A program made the translations under genes and the position numbers. Of a stretch of 8,549 nt of DNA, positions 1-5,119 are shown in pieces (positions within the stretch are counted from its first letter, which is position 1; every line of letters begins with the position of its first letter). The notes under the pieces were generated by a model, which did not search any database, was not told where the DNA came from, and worked only from the letters and a program-made list of their open reading frames with translations. Source of the DNA: Prevotella sp. UBA746 (GTDB lineage Bacteria > Bacteroidota > Bacteroidia > Bacteroidales > Bacteroidaceae); the NCBI GenBank assembly GCA_002298545.1, contig DBKQ01000052.1:22780-31328 (forward strand), read 5' to 3'.

Positions 1-174
1 CCTACGCTCAAGATGGGCAGAGACTTGATAAATACGGTAGAGCCTTACGAAAAAGAGTTCATGGAACGTCTCAAGAAGTTGATTTCCAACGTCTACGACC
101 GCTCGTTGCCTTTTGCCGCCACCGACGATAAGACACGTTGCGACACATGTCCGTATGCGGCATTATGCCAATAG
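1..174 (+). CDS. C-terminal fragment of a PD-(D/E)XK / RecB-family nuclease (5' end outside window)
   Basis: The frame is open from the first base and runs 57 codons to TAG at 172-174. The visible tail has a helical, charged segment followed by CDTCPYAALCQ, a Cys-x2-Cys-x5-Cys cluster directly at the C-terminus. In the AddB/RecB/Cas4-type PD-(D/E)XK nucleases a C-terminal cluster of this form, together with an upstream Cys, binds a 4Fe-4S cluster next to the nuclease domain. The motif and its terminal position are seen directly. The family assignment is inferred, because the catalytic D/E-x-K residues lie upstream of the window. In Bacteroidales such proteins often take part in double-strand break processing. 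An unrelated zinc-binding tail is possible. The next gene starts 72 nt downstream with its own promoter, so this is probably the last gene of its unit. Confidence 0.6.
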   Translation, partial: PTLKMGRDLINTVEPYEKEFMERLKKLISNVYDRSLPFAATDDKTRCDTCPYAALCQ

Positions 175-196
175 TTGAAAAAAATGTGGTTAAATA

Positions 197-228
197 TTTG
201 CTGCATTGAAATATTCTCTGTATTTTTG
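197..228 (+). promoter_or_regulatory. Bacteroidota sigma-70 promoter for the short sigma factor gene
   Basis: A -33 TTTG lies at 197-200 and a -7 TATTTTTG at 221-228, separated by exactly 20 nt. This matches the Bacteroidota housekeeping consensus (TTTG, 19-21 nt, TAnnTTTG). The expected start of transcription is about 5 nt past the -7 box, leaving a leader of only some 12 nt before the ATG at 246. No AGGAGG-like ribosome binding site is present, which is usual for the phylum. Confidence 0.75.
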
Positions 229-245
229 CAAAAAAGAATTGAATT

Positions 246-863
246 ATGACAGAAAAAAAAAGTAATCAGATAGTAAATGAGAATTTAAACTATGTCAAGG
301 CTGTTGCCAATCATTATATGGGCAAAGGCGTTGAGTTTGAAGACTTGGTAAGCGAAGGTACGCTAGCCATGATAATGGCTGCCAAGAAATTTGATGCGAG
401 CAAGGGAACCAAATTCGTCTCCTATGCGGCTCCATTCATTCGAAAAGCCCTTCAGCGAGCCATCGACCAGCAGGCTGCCGTCTACCGGGTGCCTAAGGAT
501 CTACGCAAGTTGGCCCCAAGAGGTTCAAAATCCACCATGTCTGTAGATGCGCCTTTAAGTGCTGGCAATCAATACACTTTATTAGATATATTGGCCAACA
601 AAGATGTAGAACAGGCAGACGACAACATGGCTTTTCAGGCAATGATAAAAGAGCTGAAGGCTAACGCCGACTTGTTGGTGGGACGAGAGCAAGAGGTCAT
701 CAAACGTTTTTATGGCCTAGACACCCAGCATGAGACCATGGCAGAGATTGCCGCCGACATGGGATTGAAGCGAGAACGAGTGCGCCAAATACGTGACCGC
801 GCCATTCGCAAGATGCATCACAACTGCAGGAGCGGGGTGCTGCGCTCGTTCCTAAGAAAATAA
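246..863 (+). CDS. Short RpoD-like sigma-70 family RNA polymerase sigma factor
   Basis: The 205-aa product should direct core RNA polymerase to a subset of promoters. Sigma region 2 spans about residues 8-80. It includes FEDLVSEGTLAMIMAAKKFD and KGTKFVSYAAPFIRKALQRAI, the counterparts of the RpoD core-binding and -10 recognition/melting helices. RVPKDLRKLAP (81-91) is the start of a much reduced region 3. Region 4 spans about 135-195, with the helix-turn-helix MAEIAADMGLKRERVRQIRD contacting the -33 element. It is RpoD-like in its region 2/4 wording rather than ECF-like. It lacks region 1.1, and the aromatic pair WW of the RpoD melting motif (YATWWIRQ) is replaced by PF (residues 63-64). It is too short and too divergent to be the housekeeping factor, so an alternative (group 2/3-like) sigma is most likely. 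It has its own consensus promoter and no operon partner. The start is set by the promoter-proximal ATG. Confidence 0.85.
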   Translation: MTEKKSNQIVNENLNYVKAVANHYMGKGVEFEDLVSEGTLAMIMAAKKFDASKGTKFVSYAAPFIRKALQRAIDQQAAVYRVPKDLRKLAPRGSKSTMSVDAPLSAGNQYTLLDILANKDVEQADDNMAFQAMIKELKANADLLVGREQEVIKRFYGLDTQHETMAEIAADMGLKRERVRQIRDRAIRKMHHNCRSGVLRSFLRK

Positions 864-887
864 AATCGGGAAATAGATGCGCCCTCT

Positions 888-937
888 AAGGGCAAAAGCA
901 TAAAACTCACCTATAAAAGTATAATGCTTTTGCCCTT
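888..937. repeat. Perfect 14-bp inverted repeat between convergent genes
   Basis: The arms at 888-901 (AAGGGCAAAAGCAT) and 924-937 (ATGCTTTTGCCCTT) are perfectly complementary around a 22-nt AT-rich loop. Outside the arms, CTCT (884-887) can also pair with AGAG (940-943) across a 2-nt bulge. It sits between the stop of the sigma gene (863) and the stop of the minus-strand AraC gene (1003), where a bidirectional terminator would be expected. Neither strand has a T-run directly after the stem, and the loop is long for an intrinsic terminator. It may therefore be a terminator of non-standard form or a short dispersed palindromic element. The inverted repeat is certain; its role is not. Confidence 0.6.
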
Positions 938-1002
938 GCAGAGCGAAATTCTTAAATACAAAATATCTTCGAAAATTGTTAAACCAGCCTAGCAATCTTC
1001 TC

Positions 1003-1419
1003 TTATTGGTTCTGATGATTCAAACGATACTGCCGAGGAGTGATGCCAATGCGCTTGAAGAAATTGGCATAAAAACTCTGACGGGTGCTGAAGCCAGCCA
1101 TCATGCTGATGTCCTCCACACTCATCTTGGCATATCTCTTGTCGGTAAGAAGAGACATGGCATCGTTCACGCGATAGTCGTTCACAAGCTCAGAGTAGTT
1201 CTGGTGGAAACGAGTTGCACATACAGCGGGGATATAACGAGAGTTGGTATTTAGATCTGCGGCCAATTTCTTAGAGTTGTAAGTCGGATCTTTGTACCTT
1301 CTTTCTGTCACAATAAGACGAAGGATCTCATCGCGAAGCCGGTCTTTAGTCTCTTCACTGAGCAAGGTTTGATACCTCGCATTTTTCTCTTTTTTAGGTT
1401 GGATGTTATACTTAGCCAT
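1003..1419 (-). CDS. Small AraC-family helix-turn-helix transcriptional regulator
   Basis: The 138-aa protein is essentially a DNA-binding domain with a charged N-terminal helix and no room for a ligand-binding domain. The first helix-turn-helix lies about residues 47-67 (SKKLAADLNTNSRYIPAVC). The second is at 99-132 and ends in the AraC signature GFSTRQSFYANFFKRIGITPRQYR. The same architecture occurs at the C-terminus of Bacteroidota hybrid two-component regulators, but here it stands alone, so any signal input must come from another protein, autoregulation or expression level. It is transcribed divergently from the LtaS-like gene, with about 180 nt between the two starts, making that gene the natural candidate target. 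ATG at 1419 is supported by a consensus promoter and a leader of roughly 20 nt. The family call is firm; the target is inference. Confidence 0.85.
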   Translation of the reverse strand: MAKYNIQPKKEKNARYQTLLSEETKDRLRDEILRLIVTERRYKDPTYNSKKLAADLNTNSRYIPAVCATRFHQNYSELVNDYRVNDAMSLLTDKRYAKMSVEDISMMAGFSTRQSFYANFFKRIGITPRQYRLNHQNQ

Positions 1420-1425
1420 AGTTTA

Positions 1426-1442
1426 TGTAATTTTTAATTACA
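1426..1442. promoter_or_regulatory. Palindrome at the expected transcription start of the AraC-type gene
   Basis: TGTAATT (1426-1432) and AATTACA (1436-1442) form a perfect 7-bp inverted repeat around TTT. It lies between the -7 box (1444-1451) and the ATG (1419) of the minus-strand regulator, overlapping the predicted start site. A site here would block initiation if bound, so an operator is plausible. AraC proteins usually bind direct rather than inverted repeats, which weakens the autoregulation idea, and AT-rich DNA makes chance palindromes common. Confidence 0.35.
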
Positions 1443-1443
1443 A

Positions 1444-1475
1444 CAAAGGTACACCTTTTATTTAAAACTACCAAA
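1444..1475 (-). promoter_or_regulatory. Bacteroidota promoter for the AraC-type regulator
   Basis: Read on the minus strand, TACCTTTG (1451-1444) matches -7 TAnnTTTG, and TTTG (1475-1472) is the -33 box, 20 nt away. This is a full consensus match in both boxes and spacing. Transcription should start near 1439, giving a leader of about 20 nt. Confidence 0.75.
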
Positions 1476-1512
1476 TATTTTTCTATTTTTTTGAAAAAAG
1501 ACCTCAATTTTA

Positions 1513-1543
1513 TTGCTTATTTGAAAAATAATGGCTATTTTTG
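1513..1543 (+). promoter_or_regulatory. Bacteroidota promoter for the LtaS-like / PAP2 unit
   Basis: The -7 box TATTTTTG is at 1536-1543. Twenty nt upstream is a partial -33 box, TTG at 1513-1515 (ATTG instead of TTTG). It diverges from the AraC-gene promoter, and the two -33 regions are about 37 nt apart, so one bound regulator could affect both. The leader to ATG 1602 is about 53 nt. Confidence 0.6.
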
Positions 1544-1601
1544 CAAGAAATTAGAAAGGCTAAAGTAGAAATTATCGTAAAATTAGACAGAAAGCATAGG
1601 C

Positions 1602-3515
1602 ATGAAACAAGTTTTATGGTTCATTAAGACGTATGTCACTTTTGTGATATTGTTTATGGTACAGAAACCCTTATTCCTCCTTTTGGAGAAGGCTTCTGCA
1701 TCTCAACCTGTAGACAATCTCTGGTCAGAGATGCCTGCTGTGGTGTGGCACGGATTATCTCTCGACCTAGCAATGGCAGGCTATCTCACCGCCATACCAG
1801 GCATTCTGCTCATAGCCATGCTTTGGCTTCGCAAGGAGCTGATACGCCCCATACTCAACGTATATTTTTTGATAGCGTCTTTTCTTGGCGGTTTAGCTCT
1901 TGTTCTCAACATGGGGCTATACCCTTATTGGGGATTTCCTTTGGATAGCACCCCGATATTCTACTTTTTCACATCGCCTTCAGATGCGATGGCAAGCATC
2001 AGCATCCTGCATATCTTCTTGTTGCTGTTGGCTGTCGCAGCCGCCAGCATCGCAGGCTGGTTTATCCTGCGCATGCCATCTGCCAAGAAGCAGCGTCGCA
2101 GTAGATACAGCAACTATGGTTTCGGCGATTTCGGTGGCGGACGCCGTTCTGCCTACAGAGATGATTACGACCGCCATCGTTTCCGTCATTCCTTGGTCTT
2201 GTTGGTACTCACTGCCGCCCTTTTCATCCCTATTCGCGGTGGTTTCACGGTATCTACCACCAATACAGGCAAGGCTTATTTCAGCCAGAATTCGTTTCTC
2301 AATCACGCTGCGGTCAACCCGCTATTCAGTGTGTTTGAGTCGCTTGCCCATCAAACTGATTTTGCCAAGCAATATCGATTCATGTCTGAGCAGGAAGCAA
2401 ACAAAATTTTTGCACAAATGGTTAGCTCCAGCGACCACAACACCTATCCTTTGCTCAACGCTGAGGCTCGCAAGAATGGGAAACCAGACATACTGATAGT
2501 TATCATGGAAGGTTTCGCCAACGACCTCTTGCCATCCGTCGGTACCCAAAAGAATGTAGCCGTATGCTTGGACAGCATTGCTGAGCACAGCATTTATTTT
2601 CCACGTTTCTATACCAATACATTCCGCACCGACCGTGGTTTGGTAGCCGTATTGAGCGGTTATCCTGCCCAACCTACGACAAGCATCATGCGCTACCCTG
2701 CAAAGTCGGCCCACTTGCCATCGCTAGCACGTTCGCTGGCTCAGGCCAAGGGCTACGGCAACGCTTATTATTATGGTGGCGATGTCGACTTTGCCAACCA
2801 GCGTTCCTTCCTAGTATCGCAGGGCTATCAGAAGATTATATCCGACTCCGATTTTCCTATCGAAGACAAACTTAGCAAGTGGGGCGTACACGATCATATC
2901 GTTGCCAATCGCCTGTTGGCGGACATCAAGAAGGAGGAAATTTCTAGACGACCGATGCTGAGAGTGTTCCAGACATCCAGCAGCCACGAGCCTTTCGACG
3001 TACCATATAGTCGTCTAAAAGACAAGCGATTGAATGCGTTTGCTTATACTGATAGTGTAATAGGCTCTCTGCTACGTCAGTATAGCAAGCTGCCCCGCTG
3101 GAAGAATACGCTCGTGGTGCTGGTAGCCGACCATGTAGGTGGCTATAAGGAACATCTCGACAATTTCGACCGCAGCCGCTATCAGATACCACTCATCCTC
3201 ACCGGTGGCGCCATAGCCCATCCTATGAAGGTGAAACTCATCGGTTCGCAGCACGACATCGCAGCCACCATCCTTGGCCAGCTAGGTATCCAGCACAAGG
3301 ATTTCTTGTTCAGCAAGAATATGATGAGCGATGCCACGCCTAAGTTCGCTTTCTTTGACGTGCCTGATGCATTCGGCATGGTATCCGAAGAAAACTCCAT
3401 CATCTACGACAACCAGTCGAAGCGAGTTGTGTACGACAAGGGGGAGAAGGGGTACAACTTGAAACGTGGCATGGCCTACCTACAGAAATTATACGACGAC
3501 TTAAGCAAAAAATAA
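1602..3515 (+). CDS. LtaS-like membrane sulfatase / phospho-head-group transferase
   Basis: The 637-aa inner-membrane enzyme has about five N-terminal membrane segments (near residues 7-27, 52-76, 84-105, 131-157, 197-212) and a C-terminal alkaline-phosphatase-fold domain facing the periplasm (about 290-600). Family motifs are clear: metal ligand E303 in IVIMEGF, nucleophile T343 in FRTDRGLVAVLSGYPAQP, H462 in SSSHEPF, D510-H511 in LVADHVG, and HDIAATIL (551-558). These are the LtaS/OpgB/EptA-type residues that take a phosphoglycerol or phosphoethanolamine group from a phospholipid through a phosphothreonine intermediate. Gram-negative Bacteroidales lack classical lipoteichoic acid, so the acceptor is unknown. 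Residues 158-196, between segments 4 and 5, form a cytoplasmic Arg/Gly/Tyr-rich loop. The PAP2 gene follows after 58 nt on the same strand. The superfamily and active site are firm; the substrate is not. Confidence 0.88.
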   Translation: MKQVLWFIKTYVTFVILFMVQKPLFLLLEKASASQPVDNLWSEMPAVVWHGLSLDLAMAGYLTAIPGILLIAMLWLRKELIRPILNVYFLIASFLGGLALVLNMGLYPYWGFPLDSTPIFYFFTSPSDAMASISILHIFLLLLAVAAASIAGWFILRMPSAKKQRRSRYSNYGFGDFGGGRRSAYRDDYDRHRFRHSLVLLVLTAALFIPIRGGFTVSTTNTGKAYFSQNSFLNHAAVNPLFSVFESLAHQTDFAKQYRFMSEQEANKIFAQMVSSSDHNTYPLLNAEARKNGKPDILIVIMEGFANDLLPSVGTQKNVAVCLDSIAEHSIYFPRFYTNTFRTDRGLVAVLSGYPAQPTTSIMRYPAKSAHLPSLARSLAQAKGYGNAYYYGGDVDFANQRSFLVSQGYQKIISDSDFPIEDKLSKWGVHDHIVANRLLADIKKEEISRRPMLRVFQTSSSHEPFDVPYSRLKDKRLNAFAYTDSVIGSLLRQYSKLPRWKNTLVVLVADHVGGYKEHLDNFDRSRYQIPLILTGGAIAHPMKVKLIGSQHDIAATILGQLGIQHKDFLFSKNMMSDATPKFAFFDVPDAFGMVSEENSIIYDNQSKRVVYDKGEKGYNLKRGMAYLQKLYDDLSKK

Positions 3516-3520
3516 TCAAC

Positions 3521-3550
3521 TCTAGCCAGGGATATTACTCCCTGGCTAGA
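3521..3550 (+). terminator. Perfect 12-bp hairpin between the LtaS-like and PAP2 genes (terminator or attenuator)
   Basis: TCTAGCCAGGGA (3521-3532) and TCCCTGGCTAGA (3539-3550) pair perfectly around a 6-nt loop, five bases after the LtaS-like stop. The stem is stable, but the next bases are AACCTAAATT with no T-run, so it is not a canonical intrinsic terminator. No TAnnTTTG box lies in the 58-nt gap, so the PAP2 gene probably depends on read-through. That makes partial termination, or 3'-end protection after processing, more likely than a full stop. Confidence 0.5.
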
Positions 3551-3573
3551 AACCTAAATTAAACAAAGGAAAA

Positions 3574-4272
3574 ATGATAGAAATGATTCATCAACTTGAA
3601 CAGTTGGATACACAGATATTTTTATTTTTCAATGGCTTTCACAACGGCTATTGGGACTATTTCATGATGATATATTCCGACCGTTTCGTATGGATTCCCT
3701 TCTATCTCAGTTTTCTCTTTGTGATGTTCAAGAATTTCCCCATCAAGGTGGTGCTCACCACACTAGTGGTCATCAGTCTCATCATCGCCTTCTGCGACCA
3801 GACGGCCTCAGGGCTTCTGAAACCACTGATTGGCCGAATGCGTCCTAGCAATCTAGACAACCCCATTTCTCCACTGGTACATGTCGTACAAGGCTATCGA
3901 GGTGGTCGCTTCGGCTTCCCCTCTTCCCATGCAGCCAACTCATGGAGCATGGCTTTCTTCGCGATGTATCTAGTGAGACGCAGCAAGCTTACAGCCTTTC
4001 TCTGCTTTTGGGCACTCCTCACCAGCTATTCTAGGATGTATCTTGGCGTCCACTATTTTGGCGACATCGTTGTAGGTACCCTTATCGGTTTCATCTACGC
4101 CACTATACATTATTATATATTCCAGCATTTTCTGCGGAAGTATACCGACGGATTCAAGCCTACTCACCACCTCAAGTATTCGTACGTTCCGATACTCACG
4201 GGGCTACTAAGCATTTGGATGATTATATGCGCCAGCGGTATTTTTTGTCATTACGGCGTTGACCTGAGATAA
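3574..4272 (+). CDS. PAP2-family membrane lipid phosphatase
   Basis: The 232-aa polytopic protein has all three signatures of the PAP2 superfamily: KPLIGRMRP (K83, R90, P91; KxxxxxxRP), PSSH (116-119; PSGH motif) and SRMYLGVHYFGD (S153, R154, H160, D164; SRxxxxxHxxxD). H160 is the expected nucleophile and H119 the general acid. Hydrophobic segments flank these motifs (about 39-51, 57-77, 120-133, 139-152, 163-185, 203-222). Family members dephosphorylate undecaprenyl pyrophosphate, phosphatidylglycerophosphate or lipid A on the outer face of the inner membrane, and sequence alone does not choose among them. AAAGGA lies just upstream of the ATG at 3574. It follows the LtaS-like gene without a visible promoter, suggesting a two-gene unit in which it could process a lipid or phosphate by-product of that enzyme. 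That link is inference. Confidence 0.88.
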   Translation: MIEMIHQLEQLDTQIFLFFNGFHNGYWDYFMMIYSDRFVWIPFYLSFLFVMFKNFPIKVVLTTLVVISLIIAFCDQTASGLLKPLIGRMRPSNLDNPISPLVHVVQGYRGGRFGFPSSHAANSWSMAFFAMYLVRRSKLTAFLCFWALLTSYSRMYLGVHYFGDIVVGTLIGFIYATIHYYIFQHFLRKYTDGFKPTHHLKYSYVPILTGLLSIWMIICASGIFCHYGVDLR

Positions 4273-4314
4273 GAGACACCCAAATCAGATAAGGAAGGTA
4301 GTGAAAAAGAACTT

Positions 4315-4348
4315 CTAGGGGAAAGAAACATCTAGTGGAAAGAAACAT
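4315..4348. repeat. 17-bp tandem duplication (one mismatch)
   Basis: CTAGGGGAAAGAAACAT (4315-4331) is followed immediately by CTAGTGGAAAGAAACAT (4332-4348), differing at one position. It lies in the 148-nt gap between the PAP2 gene and the lipoprotein gene. It may be a slippage product or a duplicated binding site. Confidence 0.8.
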
Positions 4349-4372
4349 GTCCACAACAAAACAGAGTATACA

Positions 4373-4408
4373 TATTAGTAACATAACATATATTAGTAAC
4401 ATAACATA
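4373..4408. repeat. Perfect 18-bp tandem duplication upstream of the lipoprotein gene
   Basis: TATTAGTAACATAACATA occurs twice head to tail (4373-4390 and 4391-4408) with no mismatch, ending 12 bases before the lipoprotein ATG at 4421. It therefore falls in the 5' leader or core promoter region. No TAnnTTTG box is visible in the 4273-4420 gap, so this gene's promoter is either non-canonical or upstream of the PAP2 gene. Confidence 0.85.
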
Positions 4409-4420
4409 AAAAAAGGACAA

Positions 4421-4807
4421 ATGATTATGAAGAAACTTATTATCGCAGCATTTGCTATGGGCCTGTTGGCCTTCACAGCTTGCTCAGAAAAGAAAGCAAC
4501 CAACCCAGCTCCAGCTCAGGCAGAGCAGACTGTAGTAAAAGACTCAGCGTTCCAGCAGGCAGCTGCTGGCGAGTACAAGAGTGCCGACGGCACCCGCAGC
4601 ATTACCTTGAACAGTGATTTCACCGCCAAGACCAAAAATTTTGACAAGGAATACTACAAGTGGGAACTTATGGCTAAGCCTGAGGGAACCACCGCTGTGA
4701 TTTTCTTGGATCGCAAGGGCATCGATGCCGATGTCAAGGACCAGGCAACCATCGACACCGAGGATGGCTCCATCATCGTGAAGAACGAGACCTTCCGCAA
4801 GAAATAA
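4421..4807 (+). CDS. Small secreted lipoprotein of unknown function
   Basis: The 128-aa product begins with a lipoprotein signal peptide: basic MKK, a hydrophobic stretch IIAAFAMGLLAF, and a lipobox-like FTAC ending at C21. The mature protein starts CSEKKATNPAP, a flexible linker typical of lipid-anchored proteins. From about residue 50, AGEYKSADGTRSITLNSDFTAKTKN and later strands suggest a small beta-rich domain. The G-x-Y ... L-N-x-D-x-T pattern recalls NlpE-like and related beta-barrel lipoproteins, but the NlpE CxxC is absent, so I do not assign that family. ATG 4427 (MKKLI) is an alternative start: GG at 4415-4416 is 4 nt from ATG 4421 and 10 nt from ATG 4427. Two tandem duplications lie directly upstream. 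Its 3' end converges on a small-RNA gene. Confidence 0.7.
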   Translation: MIMKKLIIAAFAMGLLAFTACSEKKATNPAPAQAEQTVVKDSAFQQAAAGEYKSADGTRSITLNSDFTAKTKNFDKEYYKWELMAKPEGTTAVIFLDRKGIDADVKDQATIDTEDGSIIVKNETFRKK

Positions 4808-4830
4808 TCCTCTTGCCAAGAAGGTGCTTC

Positions 4831-4925
4831 ATAAACACAGAAACGCCCCCACTTCACAGTGAGGGCGCTCTTACCTTAAATAGGTATTAGCCGTTTAAGG
4901 TAAAAAGATTGTATTCAGGATAACT
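4831..4925 (-). ncRNA. Candidate small RNA, copy 1 (standalone, with own promoter and terminator hairpin)
   Basis: Read on the minus strand, a consensus promoter (4961-4930) is followed by about 95 nt with no good ORF. It begins with an unstructured conserved stretch (GTTATCCTGAATACAATC). Next comes a hairpin with 10-bp arms TTACCTTAAA / TTTAAGGTAA (4903-4894 and 4880-4871), whose loop contains CTAATACC. Last comes a GC-rich hairpin, CGCCCTCACT / AGTGGGGGCG with loop GTGA (4867-4844), then TTTCTGTGTTT. In RNA the last stem pairs fully through one U-G wobble. A plus-strand reading has a C-A mismatch there, so the minus strand is the better transcript. Copy 2 at 8321-8416 shares the same core and design. 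It converges on the lipoprotein gene and so cannot be that gene's leader. Ends are estimates. I do not recognise an Rfam family. Confidence 0.6.
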
Positions 4926-4929
4926 TCTG

Positions 4930-4961
4930 CAAAGATAGAGCTTTTTTTCGTAACAAGCAAA
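4930..4961 (-). promoter_or_regulatory. Bacteroidota promoter for sRNA copy 1
   Basis: On the minus strand, TATCTTTG (4937-4930) is the -7 box and TTTG (4961-4958) the -33 box, 20 nt apart, a full consensus match. It is arranged back to back with the glnS promoter, about 90 nt away. Confidence 0.75.
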
Positions 4962-4992
4962 TCTTTTCGCATGTTTAAAAACATATTTTTGC

Positions 4993-5033
4993 GTTTTATC
5001 CCTTATCATGGAAGTTTTATCCCCTTCATGGAA
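4993..5033. repeat. Imperfect 20/21-bp tandem repeat upstream of the glnS promoter
   Basis: GTTTTATCCCTTATCATGGAA (4993-5013) is followed directly by GTTTTATCCCCTTCATGGAA (5014-5033), nearly identical allowing one gap. It lies between the divergent promoters of sRNA copy 1 and glnS, 18 bp upstream of the glnS -33 region. Adjacent half-sites about two helical turns apart would suit a regulator dimer, but this is speculative. Confidence 0.6.
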
Positions 5034-5050
5034 AATTTAGTTACTGATAA

Positions 5051-5082
5051 TTTCCGTACTTACAATTAAATTTGTATCTTTG
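5051..5082 (+). promoter_or_regulatory. Bacteroidota promoter for glnS and the TPR gene
   Basis: TATCTTTG (5075-5082) is a perfect -7 box. TTTC at 5051-5054, 20 nt upstream, is one base off the -33 TTTG. The predicted leader to ATG 5120 is about 33 nt and AT-rich, without a Shine-Dalgarno sequence. No other promoter box is apparent before the TPR gene, so both genes should share this one. Confidence 0.7.
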
Positions 5083-5119
5083 CACCATAAAAATAACAAA
5101 TTATTCTTTTTATTGAATT

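Noticed and set aside
976..1254. 92-codon plus-strand frame opposite the AraC gene
   Set aside because: It is antisense to a gene with a clear family signature and a consensus promoter; its own product resembles nothing.
1900..2496. 198-codon plus-strand frame inside the LtaS-like gene
   Set aside because: It overlaps the real gene in another frame, across its membrane segments and into the start of its catalytic domain. It is rich in Ser and Cys in an unnatural pattern and has no motif.
4223..4420. 65-codon minus-strand frame beginning with hydrophobic YVMLLI repeats
   Set aside because: The repeated peptide is just the perfect 18-bp tandem duplication read in frame. It overlaps the PAP2 3' end and has no promoter box.
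4844..4903. Reading the hairpins after the lipoprotein gene as its plus-strand terminator pair
   Set aside because: The GC hairpin has a C-A mismatch in the plus-strand RNA but a U-G wobble on the minus strand, and the promoter and copy 2 both point to a minus-strand RNA. Some bidirectional termination cannot be excluded.
4984..4991. Extra TATTTTTG box on the plus strand upstream of glnS
   Set aside because: No TTTG-like box lies 19-21 nt upstream, and the perfect -7 box at 5075-5082 is better placed for glnS.
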